DNA of 8,257 nucleotides from Actinomycetes bacterium (lineage in GTDB: Bacteria; Actinomycetota; Actinomycetes; Mycobacteriales; Mycobacteriaceae), in contig JAEWGK010000132.1 in assembly GCA_023388385.1 (NCBI GenBank), positions 1 to 8,257 on the forward strand, written 5' to 3'. Shown here in pieces: positions 1 to 6,575 of this stretch (position 1 is the first letter of the stretch; each line of letters begins with the position of its first letter). The notes under the pieces were generated by a model that saw only the letters and a list, made by a program, of their open reading frames with translations, was not told the DNA's origin and made no database searches. The position numbers and the translations under genes are program-made.

Positions 1-64
1 CACCACCGGCGGCGACCCGGCGATTCACTTATGGGGAGGTTACTTTCCGGACATCCCGGCGCGG

Positions 65-111
65 TACCCTTTCCCGGTCCCGCACGCGCGGCCGCGCCGC
101 CGACCCTGGAG
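65..111 (+). promoter_or_regulatory. Leader of the symporter gene: weak -10 and ribosome binding site
   Basis: The first 118 bases hold no gene that I can support. TACCCT at 65-70 fits the loose actinobacterial -10 pattern (TA, three free bases, T), but there is no convincing -35. GGAG at 108-111 sits 7 bases before the GTG at 119 and is a normal Shine-Dalgarno site, which supports that start. A perfect 12-bp palindrome (GCGCGGCCGCGC, 86-97) lies in the leader and could be an operator, but such palindromes are common by chance at this GC content. The ribosome binding site is fairly secure; the promoter is a guess. Confidence 0.3.
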
Positions 112-118
112 AAACCCC

Positions 119-1645
119 GTGACGCCATCCCCCGAATTCACCGCCTTCGACGCGGCGGTGCTCATCGCCTACCTCCTGCTGATGATCGGCATCGGCGCGT
201 GGGCCCGCTACCGGGCCCGCCACCGCGACGCCTACATCGTCGCGGGACGGCGCCTCGGACCCGTCATGTACACCTCCACCATGTCGGCCGTCATCCTCGG
301 CGGCGCCGCCACCGTCGGCGGCGTCGGCCTCGGCTACAGCCTCGGCGCCGCGGGCGTGTGGATGATCACCGCCATCGCCGCCGGCGTCGCCATGCTGTCG
401 CTGCTGTTCGCGGTGGTCATCCGCCGCTCGCGCGTGTACACGCTGCCGGAGCTCGTCGAACGCCGCTACGGCCACCTCACTGCCCGCATGTCGGCGTGGG
501 TGATGGTCGCCTACACGTTCCTCATCACGACGACATCCACGCTCGCGTACGGCTCCGTGCTCTCCGTCGTGTTCGGCATCGGGCGGCTGCAGGCCATCGG
601 CATCGGCGCCGCCGTCGTCGTCATCTACTCGCTGCTCGGCGGCATGTGGTCCATCACTCTGACCGACATCGTGCAGTTCACCGTCATGACGCTCGCGTTC
701 TTCGTGCTGCTCGGCCCTGCGTCGCTGCAGGGCGGCTCCGTGGAGGCCCTGAACCGCCTCGGTGGCGAGTTCCTCGACCCGGGCTCCGTCGGCTTCGCGT
801 CCATCTTCGGCACGTTCGTCATCTACACCCTCGGTCTGCTGCTCGGCCAGGACATCTGGCAGCGCGTGGCGACGGCCCGCACCCCCGGCATCGCCCGCTG
901 GGGCGGCTTCGCGTCCGCCATCTACGTGACGCTGTTCGGCATCGTCACCACCTTCATCGGCATGGCCGCCGCCGTGAAGTGGCCCGGCATCGACAACCGC
1001 GACGCCGTCTTCGCCATCGCCGTCGGAGAGCTGCTGCCGCAGGGCCTCGCGGGCCTGGCTCTGTCCGGTGCCGTCGCCGCCATGATGTCCACGACCTCCG
1101 GCGGCCTCATCGCCACCGCCACCGTGCTCCGCGAGGACATCCTGCCGACCCTCTCCCCGCGCTACGCCGTCCCCGGCGGCGGCCGCGCACCCATCGACAC
1201 GACCATGCGCGTGCTGGTCGCCGTGCTCGGCGTGCTCGCCGCCGCGCCCGCGCTGGTGCTCGACGACGTCGTCACCGCCCTAACCCTGACCTACAACGTG
1301 CTGGTGTGCGGCATGCTCTTCCCCGTCCTCGGCGGCATCATCTGGCGCCGCCCGTCCCGCGTGGCCGCCATCTCGTCGATGTTCGCGGGCATCATCGTGC
1401 TGGTCGTGACGACGGTCATCTACGGCGACATCCTCGCCTACGAGCCGCTGTACTGGTCGCTCGGCGCCTCCGGCCTGGTCTTCATCCTGGTCGGTGCGCT
1501 CGGCCCGAAGTCCACGGCCGGCCCGCTGATGATGACCGAGGAGGAGGTCGCCGCGCTCGAAGCCGCCGGAGCGTCCGGGGCGGACGAGGCGGACGAGGCG
1601 ACTGCTGCGGAGGCGGCAGCCGCGGGCGGGGCCTCGCGGGCCTAG
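119..1645 (+). CDS. Sodium:solute symporter (SSS family) permease
   Basis: A 508-residue integral membrane protein of the sodium:solute symporter family (TC 2.A.21), which couples Na+ entry to uptake of a small solute across the cytoplasmic membrane. Visible family marks are a first membrane helix at about 12-30, AGRRLGP at 42-48 after the first cytoplasmic loop, [16 protein letters not shown] at 172-187, GQDIWQRV at 243-250, and MMSTTSGG at 322-329. The Ser/Thr cluster in the last motif corresponds to the region that binds sodium in this family. Hydrophobic segments continue to about residue 462. Residues 472-508 form an Ala/Glu/Asp-rich tail, probably disordered and cytoplasmic. The start is GTG at 119, preceded by GGAG. 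Length is normal for the family. The substrate cannot be read from the sequence; members carry sugars, proline, pantothenate or organic acids. The gene converges on clpP2 and the two stop codons overlap in one CTAG. Confidence 0.9.
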   Translation: MTPSPEFTAFDAAVLIAYLLLMIGIGAWARYRARHRDAYIVAGRRLGPVMYTSTMSAVILGGAATVGGVGLGYSLGAAGVWMITAIAAGVAMLSLLFAVVIRRSRVYTLPELVERRYGHLTARMSAWVMVAYTFLITTTSTLAYGSVLSVVFGIGRLQAIGIGAAVVVIYSLLGGMWSITLTDIVQFTVMTLAFFVLLGPASLQGGSVEALNRLGGEFLDPGSVGFASIFGTFVIYTLGLLLGQDIWQRVATARTPGIARWGGFASAIYVTLFGIVTTFIGMAAAVKWPGIDNRDAVFAIAVGELLPQGLAGLALSGAVAAMMSTTSGGLIATATVLREDILPTLSPRYAVPGGGRAPIDTTMRVLVAVLGVLAAAPALVLDDVVTALTLTYNVLVCGMLFPVLGGIIWRRPSRVAAISSMFAGIIVLVVTTVIYGDILAYEPLYWSLGASGLVFILVGALGPKSTAGPLMMTEEEVAALEAAGASGADEADEATAAEAAAAGGASRA

Positions 1646-2295
1646 CCGTTCAGCTTCCGGTACTCGAAGACCTGGTCGATGATGCCGTAGTTCTTGGCCT
1701 CCTCGGCGGTGAGGATCTTGTCGCGGTCGGTGTCGATGCGCACCTGCTCGGCGGTCTGGCCGGTGTGACGGGCGAGCGTCTCCTCCATGAGGGTGCGCAT
1801 GCGCTCGATCTCACGGGCCTGGATCTCCAGGTCGGAGACCTGGCCCTGGATGCCCTGCGTCGCCGGCTGGTGGATGAGGACGCGGGCGTTCGGCAGCGCG
1901 GCGCGCTTTCCGGGGGCGCCGGCGGCCAGCAGCACCGCGGCGGCGGAGGCGGCCTGGCCGAGGCAGACGGTCTGCACGTCCGGGCGGACGTACCGCATCG
2001 TGTCGTAGATGGCCATCAGGGAGGTGAAGGAGCCGCCCGGGGAGTTGATGTACATCGTGATGTCCCGGTCGGGGTCGAGGCCCTCGAGCACCAGCAGCTG
2101 CGCCATGATGTCGTTCGCCGCGGTGTCGTCGACCTGCGAGCCGAGGAAGATGATGCGCTCCTCGAACAGCTTGTTGTACGGGTTGGACTCCTTCACGCCG
2201 AAGCTGGACTGCTCGGTGAAGGACGGCAGGACGTATCGGGACTGCGGCATCTGCATGCTGGTGGTCATCTCCATGGTCGTTCGGTGGTCGTGCAC
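1642..2295 (-). CDS. clpP2: ATP-dependent Clp protease proteolytic subunit ClpP2
   Basis: A 217-residue serine peptidase of family S14. In actinobacteria ClpP2 and ClpP1 stack as two different heptameric rings into one active barrel, fed by the unfoldases ClpX and ClpC1. The triad is visible: Ser117 in [11 protein letters not shown], His142 in LIHQPA, and Asp192 in [12 protein letters not shown]. The substrate-strand glycine motif INSPGG is at 83-88. From residue 20 (RYVLPSF, then [21 protein letters not shown]) it follows mycobacterial ClpP2 almost residue for residue, which separates it from ClpP1. The start is GTG at 2295, preceded by GGAGGGG with 7 bases of spacing; the internal ATGs at codons 8, 10, 14 and 16 lack a comparable site. 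This gives a Met-rich N-terminus longer than in mycobacteria, in the part that is normally removed as a propeptide. It begins 18 bases after the clpP1 stop and is surely co-transcribed with it. Confidence 0.96.
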   Translation of the reverse strand: MHDHRTTMEMTTSMQMPQSRYVLPSFTEQSSFGVKESNPYNKLFEERIIFLGSQVDDTAANDIMAQLLVLEGLDPDRDITMYINSPGGSFTSLMAIYDTMRYVRPDVQTVCLGQAASAAAVLLAAGAPGKRAALPNARVLIHQPATQGIQGQVSDLEIQAREIERMRTLMEETLARHTGQTAEQVRIDTDRDKILTAEEAKNYGIIDQVFEYRKLNG

Positions 2296-2313
2296 GGTGG
2301 TTCCCCTCCCGGC

Positions 2314-2886
2314 CTACTCGGCCGTCTCCTTGAGGGATGTGACGACGTGGTCGACGAAGCCGTACTCCTTCGCCTCCTGGGCGGTGAACCAGCGGTCGCG
2401 GTCGGAATCCTCGACGATGCGCTCCAGCGGCTGGCCGGTGTGCTGGGAGATGAGCTCGGCCATCTCCTTCTTCGTCAGCGCGAACTGCTCCGCCTGAATG
2501 GTGATGTCGGAGGCGGTGCCGCCGATGCCGGCGGACGGCTGGTGCATCATGATGCGCGCGTGCGGCAGGGCGTAGCGCTTGCCCTTCGTGCCGGCCGACA
2601 GGAGGAACTGGCCCATCGAGGCCGCCAGCCCCATGCCGTAGGTGGCGACGTCGCAGGGAACGAACTTCATGGTGTCGTAGATGGCCATGCCCGCGGTGAC
2701 GGAGCCGCCCGGGGAGTTGATGTACAACGCGATGTCGCGCGTCGGGTCCTCCGCGGCGAGCAGCAGCATCTGGGCGCAGAGGCGGTTGGCGATGTCGTCG
2801 TCGACCTGGTCGCCGAGCCAGACGATGCGCTCCTTCAGCAGCTTGTCGAACACCGAATCGGTCGACGTGGGGGTCTTGTCGCTCAT
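2314..2886 (-). CDS. clpP1: ATP-dependent Clp protease proteolytic subunit ClpP1
   Basis: A 190-residue S14 serine peptidase and first gene of the clpP1-clpP2 operon; its product forms the second type of ring in the mixed ClpP1P2 barrel. The triad is Ser90 in [11 protein letters not shown], His115 in IMMHQPS, and Asp164 in [18 protein letters not shown] is at 56-61. Stretches such as [31 protein letters not shown] and [10 protein letters not shown] match mycobacterial ClpP1 rather than ClpP2. The start is ATG at 2886, with a GGAAGGAA ribosome binding site at 2897-2904, 10 bases upstream. The N-terminus ([17 protein letters not shown]) is short, as in processed ClpP1. The 194-base gap to tig carries a ClgR-like box and candidate -10 elements, so clpP1P2 probably has its own stress-responsive promoter in addition to any read-through from tig. 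Confidence 0.96.
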   Translation of the reverse strand: MSDKTPTSTDSVFDKLLKERIVWLGDQVDDDIANRLCAQMLLLAAEDPTRDIALYINSPGGSVTAGMAIYDTMKFVPCDVATYGMGLAASMGQFLLSAGTKGKRYALPHARIMMHQPSAGIGGTASDITIQAEQFALTKKEMAELISQHTGQPLERIVEDSDRDRWFTAQEAKEYGFVDHVVTSLKETAE

Positions 2887-2963
2887 CGGGTGGTGATTCC
2901 TTCCATCTGACGTCCATGAATGGCCGGGCCGTGGCCCCGCCGCTCGCTCACAGGGTAACGAAG

Positions 2964-2993
2964 GGGGCCGCCCCGATGTTACGGTGCGGCCCC
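2964..2993 (-). promoter_or_regulatory. 30-bp hairpin with a -10-like loop upstream of clpP1
   Basis: The arms GGGGCCGC (2964-2971) and GCGGCCCC (2986-2993) are perfect complements. After one mismatch, CCG/CGG extends the stem and leaves a 6-base loop. On the minus strand that loop reads TAACAT (2981 to 2976), a fair -10 hexamer. A second candidate -10, TACCCT, lies at 2957-2952 just downstream. The hairpin could be a terminator at the end of the tig transcript (followed only by a weak TTCGTT), an operator around the clpP1 promoter, or both. The structure is seen directly; its role is inferred. Confidence 0.45.
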
Positions 2994-2995
2994 GT

Positions 2996-3013
2996 GATCG
3001 CTGTCAGCGTCCG
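2996..3013 (-). promoter_or_regulatory. ClgR-like binding box upstream of clpP1P2
   Basis: On the minus strand the sequence CGC-TGACA-GCG-ATC fits the published C. glutamicum ClgR consensus as I recall it (WNNW-CGC-YNANR-GCG-WWS). Every defined position matches except the first W. ClgR is a Cro/CI-type activator of clp genes in actinobacteria and is itself degraded by Clp. The centre lies about 118 bases upstream of the clpP1 start codon. Relative to the two candidate -10 elements it would be centred at roughly -35 (if TAACAT is used) or -59 (if TACCCT is used); both suit an activator. Confidence 0.6.
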
Positions 3014-3055
3014 CGGCCCCGGGGTCGTGCCCGGGCCGCGTCGCCTGACGACGCG
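3013..3055 (-). terminator. Two overlapping GC-rich hairpins after tig
   Basis: The first hairpin begins 26 bases past the tig stop: CGACGCG and CGCGTCG are perfect 7-bp arms around a 5-base loop (3037-3055). The second (3013-3039) pairs GCGGCCC with GGGCCGC plus three inner GC pairs, with small bulges, around a 5-base loop. They overlap by 3 bases, so they may not both form completely. Neither has a U-run, so this is not a classical intrinsic terminator. It is still the most likely place where tig transcription ends or is reduced. Confidence 0.4.
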
Positions 3056-3080
3056 CGCCCGCGCCGTCATGCGCCTGGTC

Positions 3081-4478
3081 CTACTCGGCGTCCTTGGCCT
3101 CGTCGGCGGCGGCCTCGGTGGCGGCGGCCTCGGTGGCCTCGTCGTCGGCGCCCTCGGACATGTCGAAGTAGTCCTTGAGGTCGATGGCGTTGCCGTCGGT
3201 GTCGGTGGCGGAGGTCTCCAGGATGGAGACGGCCAGGGCCTTGCCGCGGCGGACGTCGGAGAACAGGTTGCCCAGCTGGCCGGACTGCTGCAGCTGCTGG
3301 ATGAACTGGTTCGGGTCCATGCCGTAGGACTGGGCGGTGAACAGGATGTGGTCGGTCAGTTCCTGCTGGGAGACCTCCGGCTGGACCTTCTCGGCCAGCG
3401 CGTCGAGGAACAGCTGGGTGCGGACGGCGTCCTCGGCGGAGGTGCGGGAGTCCTTGTCGAACTCCTCGCGGGTGGTGCCCTGCGCCTCGAGCATGGTGTC
3501 GAGGGCCTTCTCGTCGCCGCCGAACTGGCCGAGCAGCTGCTGAAGCTGGCCGTCGACCTGCTCCTTGACGATGCCCTCCGGCAGCGGGACGTTCGTCTTC
3601 TCCAGCGCGGCGGCCAGGACCTTGTCCCGGATCTGCTGGGCCTGCTCGCCCTTCTTGGTGGCCTCGACCTTCTTGGCCAGGTCCTCGCGCAGCTCGTCAA
3701 TGGTGTCGAACTCGGACGCCATCTGGGCAAAGTCGTCGTCGGCCTCCGGCAGCTCGCGGACCTTGACGGACTGGACGGTGACGGTGACCTGGGCGGCCTC
3801 GCCCTCGTGCTCGCCGGCGACGAGGGTGGTGGTGAACTCCTTGGACTCGCCGGCGGACAGGCCCTTGACGGCGTCGTCGAGGCCGTCGACCAGGTCGCCG
3901 GAGCCGACCTCGTAGGACAGGCCCTCGGTGGCGGCCTCCTCGAGCTCCTCGCCGTCGACGGTGGCGGAGAGGTCAATGGAGATAAAGTCGCCGTCCTCGA
4001 CGGCGCGCTCGACGCCGGTGAGGGTGCCGAAGCGGGCGAGGAGGTTCTTCAGCTCGGCCTCGACGGCCTCGTCGTCGGCGGTCAGCGGGTCGACCTCGAC
4101 GGCGATGCCGGAGAAGTCCGGGAGCTCGATCTCGGGGCGGACCTCGACCTCGACGGTGAACTCGACGAGGCCCTCGTCCTCGGACAGCTTGGTGATGTCG
4201 ACCTCGGGCTGGCCGATCGGCTTGAGGTCGTGCTCGTTGACGGCCTCCTCATAGCGGGTCGGGATCATGTCGTTGACGACCTGCTCCAGGATCGGGCCGC
4301 GACCGATGCGCGCCTCGAGGACCTTGGCCGGGACCTTGCCCTTGCGGAAGCCCGGGATGTTGATCTGCTGGGCCAGCGCCTTGTAGGCGCGGTCGAACTC
4401 GGGCTTCAGCTCATCGAAGGTGACCTCGATGGTCAGCTTGGCCTTGGTCTCGTTCAGCTGCTCGACGGAGCTCTTCAT
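3081..4478 (-). CDS. tig: Trigger factor, ribosome-associated chaperone and prolyl isomerase
   Basis: A 465-residue trigger factor, the ATP-independent chaperone that docks at the ribosome exit tunnel (protein L23) and shields nascent chains. Domains in order: the N-terminal ribosome-binding domain (1 to about 115) with the signature GFRKGKVP at 43-50; the FKBP-type prolyl isomerase domain (about 161-242, starting [11 protein letters not shown]); and the helical SurA-like chaperone domain (about 245-435). The last 25 residues are an Ala/Glu/Asp-rich tail containing [10 protein letters not shown], encoded by two exact 15-bp tandem copies. The start is ATG at 4478, with AGGAG at 4489-4493, 10 bases upstream. 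The order tig, clpP1, clpP2 is conserved in actinobacteria and joins folding and degradation of new proteins. The gene follows tRNA-Pro by 71 bases and may share its transcript or use the weak promoter at 4511-4519. Confidence 0.97.
   Translation of the reverse strand: MKSSVEQLNETKAKLTIEVTFDELKPEFDRAYKALAQQINIPGFRKGKVPAKVLEARIGRGPILEQVVNDMIPTRYEEAVNEHDLKPIGQPEVDITKLSEDEGLVEFTVEVEVRPEIELPDFSGIAVEVDPLTADDEAVEAELKNLLARFGTLTGVERAVEDGDFISIDLSATVDGEELEEAATEGLSYEVGSGDLVDGLDDAVKGLSAGESKEFTTTLVAGEHEGEAAQVTVTVQSVKVRELPEADDDFAQMASEFDTIDELREDLAKKVEATKKGEQAQQIRDKVLAAALEKTNVPLPEGIVKEQVDGQLQQLLGQFGGDEKALDTMLEAQGTTREEFDKDSRTSAEDAVRTQLFLDALAEKVQPEVSQQELTDHILFTAQSYGMDPNQFIQQLQQSGQLGNLFSDVRRGKALAVSILETSATDTDGNAIDLKDYFDMSEGADDEATEAAATEAAADEAKDAE
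3105..3134 (-). repeat. Two tandem 15-bp copies in the 3' end of tig
   Basis: GGCGGCGGCCTCGGT occurs twice without a gap (3105-3119 and 3120-3134). Read on the coding strand, it gives the repeated pentapeptide TEAAA in the acidic tail of trigger factor. Being a multiple of three, gain or loss of a copy would keep the frame, so tail length may vary between strains. Confidence 0.8.
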
Positions 4479-4510
4479 GTGCCTAACACTCCTAGGTTCG
4501 TTGTGAGTGG

Positions 4511-4519
4511 TTCATATCA
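4511..4519 (-). promoter_or_regulatory. Candidate extended -10 promoter of tig
   Basis: On the minus strand TGATATGAA combines the TG of an extended -10 with TATGAA, which matches 4 of 6 bases of the standard hexamer. There is no recognisable -35. Transcription would start near 4504, leaving a leader of about 26 bases that contains the AGGAG ribosome binding site. Transcription from the tRNA-Pro promoter is an alternative. Confidence 0.35.
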
Positions 4520-4529
4520 GTTCACAGAC

Positions 4530-4545
4530 CACGGGAGTGCCCGTG
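4530..4545 (-). terminator. Short hairpin between tRNA-Pro and tig
   Basis: CACGGG and CCCGTG form a perfect 6-bp stem with a 4-base loop, 4 bases after the encoded CCA of tRNA-Pro. No U-run follows. It may end the tRNA transcript or mark its 3' processing site. Confidence 0.4.
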
Positions 4546-4549
4546 CTGC

Positions 4550-4626
4550 TGGTCGGGGTAGCGGGATTTGAACCCGCGGCCCCTCGCTCCCAAAGCGAGT
4601 GCGCTACCAAACTGCGCCATACCCCG
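4550..4626 (-). tRNA. tRNA-Pro(TGG)
   Basis: A complete cloverleaf is visible on the minus strand. The acceptor arms are CGGGGTA (4626-4620) and TACCCCG (4560-4554). The D stem is GCGC/GCGC. The anticodon stem is CTCGC/GCGAG around the loop TTTGGGA, which gives anticodon TGG. The T arm is GCGGG-TTCGAAT-CCCGC. Discriminator A is followed by an encoded CCA (4552-4550). UGG reads proline codons CCA and CCG. Its position just upstream of tig agrees with other corynebacteria. Confidence 0.97.
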
Positions 4627-4637
4627 TGACGCGCCGT

Positions 4638-4643
4638 AGTCTA
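4638..4643 (-). promoter_or_regulatory. -10 element of the tRNA-Pro promoter
   Basis: TAGACT on the minus strand fits the corynebacterial -10 consensus TANANT and ends 11 bases before the mature tRNA 5' end, leaving only a few bases of leader. The -35 region is not recognisable. Confidence 0.45.
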
Positions 4644-4796
4644 CGTGGCACCCTTCCGGCGGCGTCGCATCGGGCCTGCCGTTGAGCCATCCGCGCAGGT
4701 GACCGCCGTCGTCCGAACCTCGTGCCCGGGGTGCTCCCGCGACACCCCACGGCGGCCCGGGCCTCCCCCGATTTTCCCCGGGACCCCTGTCTGCGC

Positions 4797-4802
4797 TAGA
4801 GT
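4797..4802 (+). promoter_or_regulatory. -10 element of the tRNA-Gly promoter
   Basis: TAGAGT fits TANANT and lies 42 bases before the tRNA 5' end, so a leader of about 35 bases would be removed by RNase P. No clear -35 is seen; TTTTCC at 4772-4777 is at a poor distance. The rest of 4627-4844, between the two divergent tRNAs, shows nothing further that I can support. Confidence 0.45.
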
Positions 4803-4844
4803 GTCCACACGTTTTCCCGCGGCCTCGCGCGGCGGGATACCCCC

Positions 4845-4916
4845 GGGGACGTCGTATAGTGGCTAATACCTCAGCCTTCCAAGCTGAAGACGCGGGTTCG
4901 ATTCCCGTCGTCCCCT
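4845..4916 (+). tRNA. tRNA-Gly(TCC)
   Basis: The acceptor arms are GGGGACG (4845-4851) and CGTCCCC (4909-4915). The D stem is GTAT/ATAC. The anticodon stem is TCAGC/GCTGA around CTTCCAA, which gives anticodon TCC (4878-4880). The T loop is TTCGATT on a 5-bp stem closed by one G-U pair. The discriminator is T (4916), usual for tRNA-Gly. CCA is not encoded (CCG follows), unlike the neighbouring tRNA-Pro. It reads GGA and GGG codons. Confidence 0.96.
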
Positions 4917-4926
4917 CCGCTTCGCC

Positions 4927-4957
4927 GGCCCGGCGCGGACAGGTTCCGCACCGGGCC
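4927..4957 (+). terminator. Hairpin terminator after tRNA-Gly
   Basis: GGCCCGG (4927-4933) pairs with CCGGGCC (4951-4957). After one mismatch, GCGGA pairs with TCCGC around a 5-base loop. This strong 12-bp stem starts 10 bases past the tRNA. The tail AGCCTTGTCGT is poor in T, as is common in high-GC genomes. Confidence 0.65.
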
Positions 4958-5264
4958 AGCCTTGTCGTGCTATGCGACGGGCCCCGCCCCCACCACCGAT
5001 CCGGGGCCACGCAGGGCGCCGTCCCCGTCCAGCGTGCCGCTTCCCCGGCTGCGATCGGCGTGCGCCGCCGCCCTGCCCTCGGTATGGATGTCGACCGGAG
5101 GGGATCCAACGCCCCGGACTGACGCCGAAACCGAGGATTTCGGCCGAATTTCCTCGGTTTCAGTGCACATCCGGGCCCGTCGGCGCCTACCGGTGGACAG
5201 TGAAACCGAGCCAGGCGCATGAATCCGCACGTGGCCGTACGCGGCCGCCCGCGTGACGCCCCGC
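4958..5264. other. Gene-free stretch between tRNA-Gly and the MFS gene
   Basis: I see no credible gene in these 307 bases. Open frames here run through the tRNA or lack a ribosome binding site and protein-like composition. The stretch holds a loose 7-bp inverted repeat (4980-4986 with 5002-5008) and the three-copy GAAACCGAG repeat described at 5127-5210. The latter is locally richer in A and T than its surroundings. It lies between the 3' end of the tRNA-Gly unit and the 3' end of the MFS gene, where bidirectional termination would be expected. Confidence 0.6.
5127..5210. repeat. Three-copy alternating inverted repeat (GAAACCGAG)
   Basis: GAAACCGAG occurs at 5127-5135, inverted at 5153-5161, and again direct at 5202-5210. 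The first pair extends to perfect 11-bp arms (5127-5137 and 5151-5161) around a 13-base centre that contains the palindrome TTCGGCCGAA. The second pair has perfect 10-bp arms (5153-5162 and 5201-5210) with further partial pairing inside (CCGG and TCCA/TGGA-like blocks) around the loop. The middle copy can pair with only one partner at a time. It may be a bidirectional terminator, a dispersed palindromic repeat element, or a protein-binding array. The structure is certain; the function is unknown. Confidence 0.75.
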
Positions 5265-6575
5265 CTACGCCACCGTGCGGACCCGGCGGATGATGACGGC
5301 GCCGACGGCCGTGATGGCCGCGGAGAAGACGTACAGTCCGGGGTAGCCGCCGAGCCACGCCAGCGACGCCGCAGCCAGCACCGGGGCCAGGGCATTGGGC
5401 CCGGCAACGGCGAGGTTCATGACGCCGACGTCGCGGCCGCGAGCGTCCGCGTCCGGCAGCACCTCGTTGATGAGGGCCTGGTCAACCGCCATGTACACAC
5501 CCCACGACAAACCGAGGATCACGGCGGCGGCGACGACGACGGCAAAGGACTCCGCGAAGGCCATGAGCACGCACGCCACGGCCACGCCGACCGACGAGAG
5601 GGCGACGTAGACGCGCCTCCTCCCCGACCGGTCCGACGCCCGCCCCGACGCCATCGCCGTCACGACGACGCACAGGGCGTAGACGCCGGTCAGCGCCAGG
5701 ACCCCGCCGTCCGGGTCCGCGACGCCGATGCGGTCGCGCAGGTAATAGAAGAGGTAGAACAGCGCCACGTAGTTGCCCGCCGTGACCAGGAACCGGGCGG
5801 CGAACACCCAGCGGTAGTCGTGGTAGGCGTCGCCGCGGAAGACCCCGGCGGCGCCGTCCGCGGGGCCGGCCGCCGTCCCCGCCGCGGGGTCGGGGCCGGG
5901 GGCGGCGGAGGGGGCGTCGTCACGCGGAGCGCGGGGGACGCGGACGGCGGTGACGTCGCCGTGGGCCACGAGGAACTGCACGACGCCGGTGACCAGCAGG
6001 GCCGCCGTGACCGCATACGCGGCGCCGATGCCGAGGAGCGTCGCGACGGCCGTGCCCAGCACCAGCCCCAGCGTGTACGTCAGGCCCATCACGCCGGACA
6101 CGATGCCGTACTGGCGGTCCGGCACCGTGTCCGGCGGAATGGCCTGCGCCGCGTTGATGGAAGCGGCGATGACCAGCTGGAACACCGCCCAGCCGGCGAC
6201 GAGCATCCCGAAGACCGGCGCAGCCGCCAACGAGAGCAGCGCCGCGGCCGCCACCAGCGCCCCGCCGAGCACCCACGGGGCGCGCAGGCCGAAGCGCCCG
6301 CCTGTGCGGTCCGACAGCCAGCCGGCCAGCGGGTGGCCCATGAGGGAGGCGACGCCGCCGACGGCCATGAGCGCCGCCAGCCTCTGCTCCTTCTCCCCCG
6401 GGTACCAGGCGAGGATCTGCTGGGCCAGCAGCAGCTGGCTCGGCGCGGCCCACGCGAGGTTCTGGACCAAGTACATCGCGCCGAACGACGCGATCCATCC
6501 TCCGCCGACCGGGCGCCGGGCGGCGGGATCGGCGGTTGCTCGCCCGGATCCCGCAGCGGGGGCGGAGCCCGTCAT
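5265..6575 (-). CDS. MFS transporter, probably sugar or glycoside uptake
   Basis: A 436-residue major facilitator superfamily carrier with two bundles of about six membrane helices (roughly 27-203 and 255-432) joined by an Ala/Pro/Gly-rich loop at about 212-245. The loop motif after helix 2 is GWLSDRTGGRFGLRAPW (85-101). Its repeat in the second half is GRASDRSGRRR (311-321). The SDRT-x-x-RxGxRxPW form and the stretch RWVFAARFLVTAGNYVALFYLFYYLRD at the start of the second half recall sugar carriers of the GPH/SLC45-like type, but I cannot fix the substrate. The start is the ATG at 6575, which overlaps the hydrolase stop as ATGA and is preceded by GAGGGG. The frame stays open upstream to 6965, but that part is Arg/Pro-rich shadow sequence inside the hydrolase gene. 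Translational coupling to a GH1 enzyme points to import of a beta-glycoside; export cannot be excluded. Confidence 0.88.
   Translation of the reverse strand: MTGSAPAAGSGRATADPAARRPVGGGWIASFGAMYLVQNLAWAAPSQLLLAQQILAWYPGEKEQRLAALMAVGGVASLMGHPLAGWLSDRTGGRFGLRAPWVLGGALVAAAALLSLAAAPVFGMLVAGWAVFQLVIAASINAAQAIPPDTVPDRQYGIVSGVMGLTYTLGLVLGTAVATLLGIGAAYAVTAALLVTGVVQFLVAHGDVTAVRVPRAPRDDAPSAAPGPDPAAGTAAGPADGAAGVFRGDAYHDYRWVFAARFLVTAGNYVALFYLFYYLRDRIGVADPDGGVLALTGVYALCVVVTAMASGRASDRSGRRRVYVALSSVGVAVACVLMAFAESFAVVVAAAVILGLSWGVYMAVDQALINEVLPDADARGRDVGVMNLAVAGPNALAPVLAAASLAWLGGYPGLYVFSAAITAVGAVIIRRVRTVA

Noticed and set aside
31..2910. Open frame of 959 codons on the plus strand
   Set aside because: It runs out of frame through the symporter and antisense through clpP2 and clpP1. 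The product is Arg/His/Gly repeats without a fold, the usual by-product of high GC at third codon positions.
2916..4571. Open frame of 551 codons antisense to tig
   Set aside because: Leu/Gly/Val/Asp-rich shadow of the tig coding frame, which carries full trigger factor signatures on the other strand. It also runs into tRNA-Pro.
4980..5008. Inverted repeat GGCCCCG/CGGGGCC
   Set aside because: Only 7 bp around a 15-base loop in very GC-rich DNA, with no U-run; likely chance.
4859..5122. Plus-strand open frame of 87 codons
   Set aside because: It starts inside tRNA-Gly and runs through its terminator, with no ribosome binding site.
4845..5264. Integration (att) site at tRNA-Gly
   Set aside because: No second copy of the tRNA 3' end and no integrase or phage gene is present in the window.
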